A stretch of 64,000 nt of DNA from Rhizobium sp. Leaf306 (GCF_001423425.1 NZ_LMNX01000002.1:558001-622000); one strand, 5' to 3'; counted from the first letter of the stretch, positions 31,226 through 40,505 are shown. The notes: a model not told the origin generated them from the letters alone. Translations and numbers: made by a program.

Positions 31226-32662
31226 TCAGGCAGCGTTTTCGGGGGGTCGCATGTCGGCGAAAATCTGCTTCAGGACGTCGTAGATCCGGCCGTCGAGCGA
31301 TTGTGACACGTTGAAGCGCATGGAGCTCGCCGCTGATTGCGACGGGCTGAAGACATTGCCCGGGGCGAGCACGATGTTGTGCTTCAGTGCCGCCCGCGCC
31401 ACGTCCGCGGAATCGAGACCATCGGGCAGCTGGCACCACAGAAACATGCCTGCCTGCGGCTCGATCCACGGCACGATGCCGATCGCTCTTAGCCGTGCCG
31501 ATACCTCGACCCTTGCGCCGGCGAGCCGCCCCCTTATCGTGTCCAGGTGCTTTCGGTAGCTGGCATCGCTCAGCGCCTGATAGACCAGTTCGGACGCAAG
31601 CGATGGCCCGCCGAACGAGGTCGCGATCTTGAGGTCCGTCAGACCCTCGATCCATTCGCGCTTCGTGGCGATGAAGCCGCAGCGGAACGAAGCGGACAGC
31701 GTTTTCGAAAAGCTGCCGATATGAATGACCCGGTCCAGACCGTCGAAGGCGGCCAGCCTCGGTGCCGGCGTGTGCTCGAAATCCGCAAAGATATCGTCCT
31801 CGACGATCGTCAGGCCGAACTGTTCGGCTAGTTTCAGGACGCGATGCGCAGTGACGGGACTGAGCGTTGCCCCCGTCGGATTGTGGACCGCCGAATTGGT
31901 GATGTAGAGGCGAGGGCGGTGCTCAGCGAGGACGTTTGAGAAAGCGTCTAGATCAGGCCCGTTCGGCGTATAGGGCACGCCGACGATCCGGGCTCGGTGA
32001 GCGCGCAGGATTGCCTGGAAATTGAAATAGCACGGGTCGTCCACAAGGACCGTGTCTCCGGGCTCGATCAGGAACCGGCATAGAAGGTCGATCGCCTGGG
32101 TACCGGAATCTGTCAATACGATCTGGTCGGGCGACGCCTCGATGCCGCGCTCTCCCATTCTGCGCGCAATCAGGCTTCGAAGCGGTGCCAGGCCGAGCGG
32201 AGAACCGTAGTCCGTAAGCGCTGCCGTATCGCCGCGGGACAGCGTGCGAAGCGATCGCCGCAGGGTCTCGTCCGGTAACCAGGATGGCGGTAGCCAGCCA
32301 CAACCCGGCGTGAGGCCATCGCGCCGGACATCGAGCGATTGCCGCGACACCCACAAGGGATCGACGGCGCGGTCGAGCTTCGGACCGATCTGCGCGAGCG
32401 ACAACGGTGCCGTCTGGCTGGCAACGTAGAAACCGGAGCCGGGGCGGGAGGTGATCACGCCCTCTGCCGTCAGCCGGTCGTAGGCATCGACGACGGTGGA
32501 GGTGGAGACTTTAAGAGTTGCCGCGAGGCTGCGCACGGAGGGAAGCTTTGCTCCGGGCACAAGGCTGCGCCCGGAAATCCGTTGCCGAATGGTCGCAACG
32601 ACCATAGCGACCTTCTGCCCACCTTGCGTCCCCAAGTCCATCCGTACTGCCTCATGCACCAT
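31226..32662 (-). CDS. MocR/PdxR-type GntR regulator with aminotransferase domain
   Basis: This protein joins an N-terminal GntR winged helix (about residues 15-85, IRQRISGRSLVPGAKLPSVR then STSTVVDAYDRL) to a fold-type I aminotransferase domain. The PLP lysine is in VIHIGSFSKTLSASFRCGF, and NSAVHNPTGATLS and IVEDDIFADFE mark the cofactor pocket. Family knowledge: MocR regulators sense PLP or an amino compound and do not usually transaminate. I chose ATG 32662 (MVHEAVRM); ATG 32641 is possible. It is transcribed away from an EamA exporter gene 94 bases distant, which is the likely target. Confidence 0.9.
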   Translation of the reverse strand: MVHEAVRMDLGTQGGQKVAMVVATIRQRISGRSLVPGAKLPSVRSLAATLKVSTSTVVDAYDRLTAEGVITSRPGSGFYVASQTAPLSLAQIGPKLDRAVDPLWVSRQSLDVRRDGLTPGCGWLPPSWLPDETLRRSLRTLSRGDTAALTDYGSPLGLAPLRSLIARRMGERGIEASPDQIVLTDSGTQAIDLLCRFLIEPGDTVLVDDPCYFNFQAILRAHRARIVGVPYTPNGPDLDAFSNVLAEHRPRLYITNSAVHNPTGATLSPVTAHRVLKLAEQFGLTIVEDDIFADFEHTPAPRLAAFDGLDRVIHIGSFSKTLSASFRCGFIATKREWIEGLTDLKIATSFGGPSLASELVYQALSDASYRKHLDTIRGRLAGARVEVSARLRAIGIVPWIEPQAGMFLWCQLPDGLDSADVARAALKHNIVLAPGNVFSPSQSAASSMRFNVSQSLDGRIYDVLKQIFADMRPPENAA

Positions 32663-32756
32663 TACAGTTTTGTCAAATCGTACCTGAGTGTAGCTGTCGC
32701 GGCCAGAGGCTTGCGTGCATAAGCGTCGAAGGCTTTTGGTAGGGGTATGCAGGCTT

Positions 32757-33620
32757 ATGGATCGTTCTCTTTCAGGTTGGATCAACGGCATGATCGGCGT
32801 GATCATCTTCAGCGGGTCGCTGCCGGCGACAAGGGTTGCCGTCACGCAGTTCGATCCGGTTTTTCTGACCGTTGCCCGCGCCGCGATTGCCGGCATCCTC
32901 GCGCTCTGCATTCTCCTTGTTTTCCGGGAGAAATGGCCGTCGCGCCGCGACCTCGTGTCTCTTGTGGTCATCGCGCTCGGCGTCGTGGTGGGTTTTCCGC
33001 TTCTCACTGCGCTGGCACTCCAGCACGTGACATCGGCCCATTCCATCGTCTTCATCGCTCTGTTGCCGCTCGCGACGGCATGCTTTGCGGTTCTGCGCGG
33101 TGGCGAGAGACCCAGGCGGGCATTCTGGATCTTCGCGATTGCCGGGAGCGCTTGCGTTGCCGGTTTTGCGCTGTCGCAGGGTGTGATGGCGTCACCCTAT
33201 GGCGACGGCATGATGCTTGCCGCGGTTCTCGTCTGCGGCCTCGGTTATGCGGAAGGTGGCCGCCTGTCGCGGACGCTTGGGGGATGGCAGGTGATCTGCT
33301 GGGCGCTTGTTCTATCTCTGCCGGTGATGGTCGTCATCACGCTTACGCAGCTGCCGCCGGATTTCTCAGCAATCCGCATGCCGGCATGGCTTGGCCTCGG
33401 CTATGTCTCACTCTTCAGCATGCTGATCGGTTTCATCTTCTGGTACCGCGGGCTGGCGCAGGGCGGCATTGCTGCGGTGGGCCAGCTGCAGCTGACGCAG
33501 CCATTCTTCGGCCTCGTGCTTGCCGCCCTGCTGCTCGGTGAAAGCATCAGCCCGATGATGATCGTGGTCACGCTGGCCGTCATCCTCTGCGTCGCCGGTG
33601 CTCGCCGCTTCGCGCGATAG
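32757..33620 (+). CDS. EamA/DMT family transporter
   Basis: This 287-aa protein is a drug/metabolite transporter with about ten membrane segments in two EamA repeats (first SGSLPATRVAVTQFDPVF, second WYRGLAQGGIAAVGQLQLTQ then PFFGLVLAALLLGE). Relatives export amino acids or other small metabolites, but the substrate is unknown. I start at ATG 32757; an in-frame upstream ATG at 32715 would add 14 non-hydrophobic residues. The gene is divergent from a MocR-type regulator and probably controlled by it. Confidence 0.9.
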   Translation: MDRSLSGWINGMIGVIIFSGSLPATRVAVTQFDPVFLTVARAAIAGILALCILLVFREKWPSRRDLVSLVVIALGVVVGFPLLTALALQHVTSAHSIVFIALLPLATACFAVLRGGERPRRAFWIFAIAGSACVAGFALSQGVMASPYGDGMMLAAVLVCGLGYAEGGRLSRTLGGWQVICWALVLSLPVMVVITLTQLPPDFSAIRMPAWLGLGYVSLFSMLIGFIFWYRGLAQGGIAAVGQLQLTQPFFGLVLAALLLGESISPMMIVVTLAVILCVAGARRFAR

Positions 33621-33707
33621 GCCCACCGTACCGATGCGGGGTTGTTCGTTCTGGACAAACCTTGCCGTGTCTCCTAACCAAGCCCTAGCATCTTGAGGAG
33701 ACGTAGC

Positions 33708-35123
33708 ATGGCAATTCGCGACGTGAAGGCAGGCCAACGGAACGAGGAGGGCATTGCCGCGGTCCTCGGGATCTTGAAACAGGCTTTCGGCGAACGGTTC
33801 CAGACCGGCCAGTCGTTCCGCGAACAGCATGCACACACGACCACCTATCTTCCGGGCCAGCTTCCCGATGGCGTCGTGTTCGTCGAGACGAGCGACGACG
33901 TGAAGACCGTGGTGAAGGTGTGCGGCGAACATCGGGTTCCGATGATCCCGTTTGGCGTCGGTTCCTCTCTGGAAGGTCAGGTGAATGCGCCGTCCGGCGG
34001 CATTTCGATCGATTTCAGCCGCATGAACAAGGTCCTTCGCATCAGCCCTGAAGATCTCGACGTCACCGTCGAGCCAGGGATCACGCGTGAGGAGCTCAAC
34101 CGCGAACTGCGCGATACCGGCCTGTTCTTTCCGATCGATCCCGGTGCCAACGCAACGATCGGCGGCATGGCGTCGACGCGTGCGTCGGGCACCAACGCGG
34201 TGCGTTACGGCACGATGAAGGACAATGTCCTGGCGCTGACCGTGGTGACCGCCGATGGCGAAGAGATCCGCACCGCGCGTCGCGCCCGCAAATCCTCGGC
34301 CGGCTACGATCTGACCCGGCTCTTCGTGGGCTCCGAAGGGACGCTCGGCGTGATCACCTCGGTGACGCTGAAGCTTCAGGGCATTCCGGAGAAGATCGGC
34401 GGTGGCGTCTGCGCCTTCCCGAGCGTCGAGGCTGCCTGCGATGCCGTCATCATGACCATTCAGATGGGCATTCCGGTTGCCCGTATCGAACTTTTGGACG
34501 ACGTGCAGATCCGCGCCTGCAATGCCTATTCGGGCCTATCCTACCCGGAGAAGCCGACGTTGTTTCTCGAATTCCACGGCACCGAGGAAACGGTCCGCAT
34601 CCAGTCGGAACAGTTTGCCGAGATTGCCTCCGACTGTGGCGGCGACGAGTTCCATTGGACTGCCAATGCCGAGGAACGCACGAAGCTGTGGAACGCCCGC
34701 CACAATGCCTACTGGGCCGGCCGCGCGCTCGATCCGTCGCTCAACGGGCTTTCGACCGATGTCTGCGTGCCGATCTCGCGGCTGGCGGAATGCGTGGCCG
34801 AAACCCAGGCCGATATTCGTGAAGCAGGGCTTCTGGCGCCGATCGTCGGCCATGCGGGCGATGGCAATTTCCATGTTCTCGTGCTTTTCGACGACAAGGA
34901 TCCGGCTTCCGTTGCCAATGTCGAGGCGTTTACGGGACGCCTGAGCCGCCGTGCTCTCGCGATGGACGGAACCTGCACCGGCGAACACGGCGTCGGGCAG
35001 GGCAAGATGTCCTATCTCGACGAGGAACTGGGCGGTGCCGTCGAGCTGATGCGGTCGATCAAGAAAGGCTTTGATCCGCAAAACCTCTTCAATCCGGGAA
35101 AGATCTTCCGCATCGCGGAATAA
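33708..35123 (+). CDS. FAD-linked D-2-hydroxyacid dehydrogenase (D-lactate dehydrogenase/GlcD-like)
   Basis: This 471-aa flavoprotein belongs to the VAO/FAD-linked oxidase group. The PP-loop FAD-binding motif is MIPFGVGSSLEGQV, followed by ATIGGMASTRASGTNAVRYG and YDLTRLFVGSEGTLGVIT. The C-terminal cap has the metal/substrate motifs GHAGDGNFHV and CTGEHGVGQGK, typical of cytochrome-type D-lactate dehydrogenase. Glycolate oxidase subunit GlcD is the alternative, but no GlcE or GlcF gene is present. I chose ATG 33708, which has GAGGAG upstream. Confidence 0.88.
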   Translation: MAIRDVKAGQRNEEGIAAVLGILKQAFGERFQTGQSFREQHAHTTTYLPGQLPDGVVFVETSDDVKTVVKVCGEHRVPMIPFGVGSSLEGQVNAPSGGISIDFSRMNKVLRISPEDLDVTVEPGITREELNRELRDTGLFFPIDPGANATIGGMASTRASGTNAVRYGTMKDNVLALTVVTADGEEIRTARRARKSSAGYDLTRLFVGSEGTLGVITSVTLKLQGIPEKIGGGVCAFPSVEAACDAVIMTIQMGIPVARIELLDDVQIRACNAYSGLSYPEKPTLFLEFHGTEETVRIQSEQFAEIASDCGGDEFHWTANAEERTKLWNARHNAYWAGRALDPSLNGLSTDVCVPISRLAECVAETQADIREAGLLAPIVGHAGDGNFHVLVLFDDKDPASVANVEAFTGRLSRRALAMDGTCTGEHGVGQGKMSYLDEELGGAVELMRSIKKGFDPQNLFNPGKIFRIAE

Positions 35124-35195
35124 CACTTCCCAATGATTGACTTGCCAGTCCGGCGCGTGGAACTACTCTTGCCATAGAAACAGGGAGATAGGCCG

Positions 35196-38100
35196 GTGCT
35201 CGGACGCATCATGTTGGCTTTGGGCGGATTGGTCGTGGCGGCGCTGTTTGCGGCGCTGCTGGTGCCGTTCTTTGTCGACTGGTCGAGCTTCCGCGTCGCT
35301 TTCGAGGATCAGGCCAGCCGTCTGCTCGGCAAGAAGGTCGCCGTCCACGGCTCGGTCGATGCGCGGATCCTCCCATTTCCGTCGGTTACACTGCATGACG
35401 TGCGCGTCGGCCAGGACGTCGATGGCCAGCCGCTCGTGCAGGTGGCGCAATTCTCGATGGATATGGAACTCGCGCCGTTTCTCTCCGGCGAGGCCCGCAT
35501 TTTCGATATGCGCATTGACAAGCCGAAGGTTCGCTTCCGCATCCTGAAGGACGGCACGTTCGAATGGCTGCGCGGCAGTCGCCCGACGATCGCGGCCCGC
35601 AGCGTCATTCTCGAAGACGTCCATATCATGGGTGGCGAAATCGAGATCATCGACGATCGCAACGGCCAGGTCCGCCACATGACCGGACTGTCCACCGACC
35701 TGTCGGCGGGGACGCTTGCCGGGCCATGGCGGGGCGAGGGCAATGCGGTGCTGGATGGCCAGGAGGCCCGCTTCAGCCTGACAAGCGGTGAAGCCGCTGC
35801 CGAGGGACGGCAGATTCCGTTGCGGCTTCGCGTCTGGCCGGATGCCCATCCGGTCGTGGTCGATTTCGATGGCGAACTTGCCGCGGTCGACAACAAGCCC
35901 AGCTACAATGGCAAGTTCAACCTTGCCTTCCTGCAGGAAGAAGACGAGTCCGAGCCGGTCAAGGCGCCGCCGCCCGGTCCGCGCGTGTCCGGCGATTTTG
36001 AGCTGACCGGCGAGCGCGCCCGCATTCCGCAATACCGGGTCGAAGTCGGTCCGAAGGAAAACCCTTACATCGTCACCGGCGAGGCAACGCTCGATACAGG
36101 GCCGAAGCCGGAATTCCTGCTGACGGCCGATGGCCAGCAGATCGACGTCAACCGCCTGAGCGAAGGGCCGCAGGCAAAGACGGGTCGCAATCCGGCCGCC
36201 TCCGCGCAGCGTCGCCTCAATGCCTTCGTGCAGATGGTTGCATCGATCCCGATCCCGCAGGTACCGGGGCGGGTCAACCTCAAGCTGCCGGCGATCGTCT
36301 TCAACGACACAACGATCCGCGACATCCATCTCGACGTCAGACCGGCCGGCCGCGGCTGGGCCGTCGACAACGTGACTGCCACCCTGCCGGGCCGCACCCA
36401 GCTGGAGGCCAAGGGAAATCTCAACCTTGCAAACCGAACCGCTTTCGTCGGCGACATGCTGGTTGCATCGACACAGCCCTCCGGGCTTGCCGACTGGCTG
36501 TCCGGCAGCGTTGATCCTGCGATCCGGCAGCTGAAAAACGCCGGCTTCTCGGCCAAGGTGAACCTCACGCCGGAACTTCAGCGGTTCGAAGCTCTGGAAC
36601 TTGGGATAGGCCCTGCAACGCTAAAAGGAAGGCTGGAGCGCCAGTCGCCGAACGGCCAGGCGCCAAGCCTTTCCATGGCGCTTGCCGGCAACGAGATCGA
36701 TATCGACGCCATGCGCGCGCTCGCGTCGCTGGTCACCGGCGACGATGCCGGTCAGGACGTGCTGGATCACCGGGTCGCAGCAAGCCTCAAGGCCGACCGG
36801 CTGACGGCTCTAGGCGTCGTCGCAACCAAGGTCGATACCGCGTTTAGCGTGGCCGAGGGCGTGTTGTCGCTGGAGCGGCTGACTGTCGGAGATATCGAGG
36901 GTGCCACCTTGTCCGCCAAAGGCATGTTCGAGGGCTCGCTGGTTTCCTACGGCGGGACCGGGTCGGTGAGTTTCCGTTCACCGGACCCTACGTCTTTCAT
37001 CACCATGCTGCGGGATCGGCTGCCGCATCATCCGTTGCTCGACCGGTTGGCCCGAAACGGCAGCTGGTATGCGGATTCAGATCTGATCGCCGATATTTCG
37101 CTCGGCGGCAGCGGTCTTGGCGGTGCCAATATCAAGCTGCGCGGCAAGGCGAATGGCAGCACGGTCGATGCGGATCTAAAGCTACCCGGCATCTTCGATC
37201 TCACGGCAGGCAACGCGATGACGCTGTCTGCATCGCTTGCCAACCCGAAGGCGACGGTCCTGCTGGGTCAAGCCGGTCTCGATCCCTTGCCTTTCGATGG
37301 TGACGGCGCGGGAAGGTTGGCGCTGACCTTGCAGCAAAAGGAACAGCAAGCGGCCACCACCGAACTGAGCTTCACGACGCCCAAGACATCTCTGCTGATG
37401 GCCGGCGACGTGAATATCCAGAATGCCGGATTTGGCGAAGGGCGCGCGCGGGTGTCGCTCAAGAGCGCCGATATCGAGCCCTATCTTCTGGTTACCGGTG
37501 TCAGCCTGCCGCAATTTGGCAGCGGACTGCCTGTCGATCTCGCAGCCGATGTCGAGCTTTCGGCGGACACTGTGAAAGTTTCGGGCCTCACTGGCGAGCT
37601 TGCCGGAAACGCTGTCGGCGGGTCGCTGTCCGCCGATCGCCGCGCTCCCGGCCTGCCCGTTACCGGCGATATGTCTGTCGACACGATCGATCTTGCCTGG
37701 ATGGGCGAGGCGGTATTCGGGCCGATGGAGAATGGCGTGACAGGCGCCCCATCGAAGACGCCGTTCGCCACGCCGCTGATTGGATCGACGGATGTCGGCA
37801 TCAATCTGTCGGCAAAAACGCTGCGGGCCGATGCGCTTGGAACAATTACCGGTTTTTCGGGCAGGGTGAACGGCAAAGCCGGTGGTCTGACGATCGACAA
37901 CGCGTCCGGAACCTGGCAGGGCGGAAAGCTGTCCGGACGGCTGATGATGTCGAACGGCGATGCAACCGGTATCGTCCAGGCAAAGCTGCAGGTCGAAAAC
38001 GCCGATCTCGCGCCGCTCGTCTGGCAAAAGGGCGGCACACCGGTCGCGACGGGCAGGCTGGACAGCACTGTCAGCATCGAGGCGACGGGCAAGACCATGG

Positions 38101-38939
38101 ACGAACTCATGCATGGCGTCAGCGGCTCCGGCGAGATTCGCCTCAAGAATTTCGAGATTGCCGGGATCAATCCGGATGCGCTCGCGCCAGTTCTTGCCGG
38201 TGCCGACAGGCTGCAGGGTGAGGTCAACGAGGCGGCGGTTCGCCCGATCGTGACAACTGAGGTCCTGAAAGGGACAGCCCGGCTCGGGTCCGTCACCATT
38301 CCGATGACGATTACCGGCGGCGCCGCACGGGTTCAGAATTTTACCGCAACGGCCGGCGCCGCACAGGTCTCGGCTGAGGGCGTGCTCGACTTTGTCGATA
38401 GCCGCATCGATGCCGTGCTGTCGGTCCGTTACGATGCGGGTGAAGAGGCTGTGGCGGGCGGAGAACCGACTGTCACGCTCGGTTATTCCGGATCGCTTGA
38501 GCAGCCGGAACAGCGCATCGATATGGCCGCAATGGCAAACTTCCTGTCACTGCGGGCCTTCGAACAGGAACGCCGCCGCGTCGAGACGCTGCAGGCAAGC
38601 GTGCTCGAGAAACAGCGGCTGCGCCGCGAAGTCGCGCTCTACACGTTCCGTGGCGTGGAACGGGAGGCGGCACGCGTGAAGGCAGAGGCCGAGGAGCGGG
38701 CACGCCAGGAGGCGGCGGAGGCAGAACGCAGAAGCCAGGAAGCCGAACGGCAGGAGGCAGCAAGGCGCGCTGAAGCAGCCCGGCTCCAGCAGGAGCGGCA
38801 ACGGGAAATCCAAAGGCAGAACCAGCAGCCATCGGCGCCGGCGCCGTTCACGATGCCACCCGCCGGCGACCTTTTCCAGGAGCAGCCTTCGGGTACGGGT
38901 CGCTCCTCAAACCCCAGTTTGCCGGGCGTGCAGCCGTGA
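35196..38939 (+). CDS. large AsmA family protein
   Basis: This 1247-aa protein belongs to the AsmA/TamB-like group, which are inner-membrane anchored and span the periplasm; relatives are implicated in phospholipid transport to the outer membrane. One membrane segment (about residues 6-28) is followed by the AsmA domain (VDWSSFRVAFEDQASRLLG and GSVDARILPFPSVTLHDVRV). A long beta-rich middle region and the AsmA_2-type end (EIRLKNFEIAGINPDALA) follow. The last 120 residues are a highly charged Glu/Arg/Ala coiled coil and a Gln/Pro tail, unusual for the family core. Translation starts at GTG 35196, with GGGAGA upstream. Confidence 0.9.
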   Translation: MLGRIMLALGGLVVAALFAALLVPFFVDWSSFRVAFEDQASRLLGKKVAVHGSVDARILPFPSVTLHDVRVGQDVDGQPLVQVAQFSMDMELAPFLSGEARIFDMRIDKPKVRFRILKDGTFEWLRGSRPTIAARSVILEDVHIMGGEIEIIDDRNGQVRHMTGLSTDLSAGTLAGPWRGEGNAVLDGQEARFSLTSGEAAAEGRQIPLRLRVWPDAHPVVVDFDGELAAVDNKPSYNGKFNLAFLQEEDESEPVKAPPPGPRVSGDFELTGERARIPQYRVEVGPKENPYIVTGEATLDTGPKPEFLLTADGQQIDVNRLSEGPQAKTGRNPAASAQRRLNAFVQMVASIPIPQVPGRVNLKLPAIVFNDTTIRDIHLDVRPAGRGWAVDNVTATLPGRTQLEAKGNLNLANRTAFVGDMLVASTQPSGLADWLSGSVDPAIRQLKNAGFSAKVNLTPELQRFEALELGIGPATLKGRLERQSPNGQAPSLSMALAGNEIDIDAMRALASLVTGDDAGQDVLDHRVAASLKADRLTALGVVATKVDTAFSVAEGVLSLERLTVGDIEGATLSAKGMFEGSLVSYGGTGSVSFRSPDPTSFITMLRDRLPHHPLLDRLARNGSWYADSDLIADISLGGSGLGGANIKLRGKANGSTVDADLKLPGIFDLTAGNAMTLSASLANPKATVLLGQAGLDPLPFDGDGAGRLALTLQQKEQQAATTELSFTTPKTSLLMAGDVNIQNAGFGEGRARVSLKSADIEPYLLVTGVSLPQFGSGLPVDLAADVELSADTVKVSGLTGELAGNAVGGSLSADRRAPGLPVTGDMSVDTIDLAWMGEAVFGPMENGVTGAPSKTPFATPLIGSTDVGINLSAKTLRADALGTITGFSGRVNGKAGGLTIDNASGTWQGGKLSGRLMMSNGDATGIVQAKLQVENADLAPLVWQKGGTPVATGRLDSTVSIEATGKTMDELMHGVSGSGEIRLKNFEIAGINPDALAPVLAGADRLQGEVNEAAVRPIVTTEVLKGTARLGSVTIPMTITGGAARVQNFTATAGAAQVSAEGVLDFVDSRIDAVLSVRYDAGEEAVAGGEPTVTLGYSGSLEQPEQRIDMAAMANFLSLRAFEQERRRVETLQASVLEKQRLRREVALYTFRGVEREAARVKAEAEERARQEAAEAERRSQEAERQEAARRAEAARLQQERQREIQRQNQQPSAPAPFTMPPAGDLFQEQPSGTGRSSNPSLPGVQP

Positions 38940-38990
38940 GTGCGGCGGCACGCTGATCAGAGCAAATGGGGGGCGGGAGGACGCTGACCG

Positions 38991-39236
38991 TCAGCGCCTG
39001 GCTGGCAGCCCGGCAAGACAGTCGGCCAGCGAGGTCTTGAACCAGCGCAGCACATGCAGGCGGAGTGCAGAGGAAAGATTGTTGTCTTCCGAACGACCGT
39101 CGTCGACCTCGGCGATCAAGGCGGCCAGACTGATGCCGCGTTTGGCAGCAATGGATTTCAGTTCATGCCAGAATTCATCTTCCAGCGAAAAACTCGTTCG
39201 ATGACCGTGCAGGGTCGCAGAATGTTTTCGGATCAA
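38991..39236 (-). CDS. ribbon-helix-helix protein
   Basis: An 81-aa protein with the RHH_4 pattern: MIRKHSATLHGHRTSFSLED, then EFWHELKSIAAKRGISLAALIAEVD. Such proteins are dimeric DNA-binding proteins, though the target is unknown. The start is TTG 39236, chosen because the family begins MIRKHS. It follows the DUF4169 gene by 98 bases and may be the last gene of the sspB operon. Confidence 0.8.
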   Translation of the reverse strand: MIRKHSATLHGHRTSFSLEDEFWHELKSIAAKRGISLAALIAEVDDGRSEDNNLSSALRLHVLRWFKTSLADCLAGLPARR

Positions 39237-39334
39237 GTGTAGGCCCCGTCACCCTCATGGTGATTGATGGAGCGCAATTGAGGATGTCGCATGCGCACGG
39301 TCAAGCCGTTGCCATGAGTCAGCCTAACGAAGCC

Positions 39335-39541
39335 TTAACGCCGTTCGTCCGTTTCCGGAGAAGGCTTTTCGAGCTTGCCCTGATCGAGGGTTTTCCCCGC
39401 TTTTTCGTTGAGGGCCGTCGTCAGCTGCTTTTCAATCTTGGTGCGGCCAAAGCTGATGCGGTTCTGTTCGGCAGCCGCGTCCTTTTGCGAACGCGCCTTG
39501 CCTTTGCGAAACTGCCGAAGGTTGACGATCTCGGCGCACAT
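39335..39541 (-). CDS. DUF4169 family protein
   Basis: A 68-aa very basic protein, MCAEIVNLRQFRKGKARSQK and onward, with the DUF4169 pattern of INLRxxRK at the start and many Lys, Arg and Glu residues. Function is unknown. It starts 9 bases after the sspB stop on the same strand, so the two are surely co-transcribed. Confidence 0.8.
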   Translation of the reverse strand: MCAEIVNLRQFRKGKARSQKDAAAEQNRISFGRTKIEKQLTTALNEKAGKTLDQGKLEKPSPETDERR

Positions 39542-39550
39542 CGTGTCTGC

Positions 39551-40054
39551 CTACTGCTTCTTGCGGAACGAATCGAGGGAGACGACGGAGCCTTCCTTCT
39601 TGTCCTCGCCGGTGGCGGCATCCGCATCCACAACCTTTGGCGTGGTATCGACCGGGATCGCGGTGATCTCGGCGGAAACTTCGCCTTCCTCGACCATCGG
39701 CACTTCGAACTCGAGTTCGAAATTCACGGACGGGTCGTAGAAGCCGCGGATCGTGTTGAACGGGATGACCAGGCGTTCCGGCGTATCGTTAAACGACAGG
39801 CCGATTTCAAAAAGCGTATCGGTGATCTTGAGGTCCCAGAACTGGTGCTGGACGACGATCGTCATCTGTTCCGGATATTTCGACTTCAGCGCCGGAGAGA
39901 TTCGTACCCCGGGTGCGCCGGTCAGGAATGTGATGAAGAAGTGGTGGTCACCCGGCAGTCTGCCGGTTGCCGCGACCTCGGACAAAACCTTGCGGATAAC
40001 GCCGCGGAGGGCGTCCTGTGCCAGAATATCGTAGCGGATGTGATCCTGCCCCAT
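39551..40054 (-). CDS. sspB: ClpXP adaptor protein SspB (alpha type)
   Basis: SspB binds the ssrA tag on proteins released from stalled ribosomes and hands them to ClpXP. The 167-aa protein has the alphaproteobacterial SspB core (HHFFITFLTGAPGVRIS, MTIVVQHQFWDLKI, FNDTPERLVIPFNTIRGFYDPSVNF), an acidic linker, and a C-terminal basic peptide VVSLDSFRKKQ that matches the ClpX-binding XB motif. The gene is about 0.1 kb downstream of the tmRNA gene on the same strand, so adaptor and tag are encoded side by side. Confidence 0.94.
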   Translation of the reverse strand: MGQDHIRYDILAQDALRGVIRKVLSEVAATGRLPGDHHFFITFLTGAPGVRISPALKSKYPEQMTIVVQHQFWDLKITDTLFEIGLSFNDTPERLVIPFNTIRGFYDPSVNFELEFEVPMVEEGEVSAEITAIPVDTTPKVVDADAATGEDKKEGSVVSLDSFRKKQ

Positions 40055-40164
40055 GCGATCCTGTCTTTCTATTGCTCTTCAAACGCCGCTTATGTCACGA
40101 GACGCGCCCGCGGGGAAGTCCGCTTCGGCGTCGAGTCATGTCATGATATTCCACCGGGGAGCGA

Positions 40165-40505
40165 AGGTGAAGGCTTCTGTTGCCAGGTGCCTCCGGACCC
40201 CGCCTTACGGGGCTAACCGTAAGGACTTAGTTCGGGTTTCCCGCACCGCCATTAGGCAGCGAGAGCGTAACCCTTAGCGTTGTTGTCATTTGCAACTACA
40301 CTTGTGACCCGATAACGGCGGTATCATGCCGAGCAAAAGTTCGATCTTTACACCCTTGTCGATCCTATTTCGCCCCCATCACAAGCCGGTCCAGATTGAC
40401 CGACCGGTTTGTGGTGGAGGCGCCGGGTACCGCCCCCGGGTCCAATAGGCTTATTTCATCGACCGTTTATCGCCATATCCGAACCGAAGTCCGGCACGAG
40501 TGATA
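40165..40505 (-). ncRNA. ssrA: tmRNA, circularly permuted two-piece form
   Basis: tmRNA rescues stalled ribosomes and adds a degradation tag. On the minus strand the order is acceptor piece, spacer, coding piece. The acceptor piece ends CGCCTCC-ACCA at 40422-40412. After a spacer (40411-40378), the coding piece starts GGGGGCG at 40377-40371, which pairs with CGCCTCC to form the acceptor stem. The tag frame (40293-40252) reads ANDNNAKGYALAA then TAA. A pseudoknot (CCTTACGG with CCGTAAGG, CCCC with GGGG) follows. The two pieces also pair through GTCCGG (40198-40193) and CCGGAC (40494-40489), extended by GCAC/GTGC. The outer ends are approximate. Confidence 0.93.

Noticed and set aside
38982-38996. 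CGCTGAC-C-GTCAGCG dyad at the end of the RHH gene as a terminator
   Set aside because: The one-base centre cannot form a proper hairpin loop and no T run follows.
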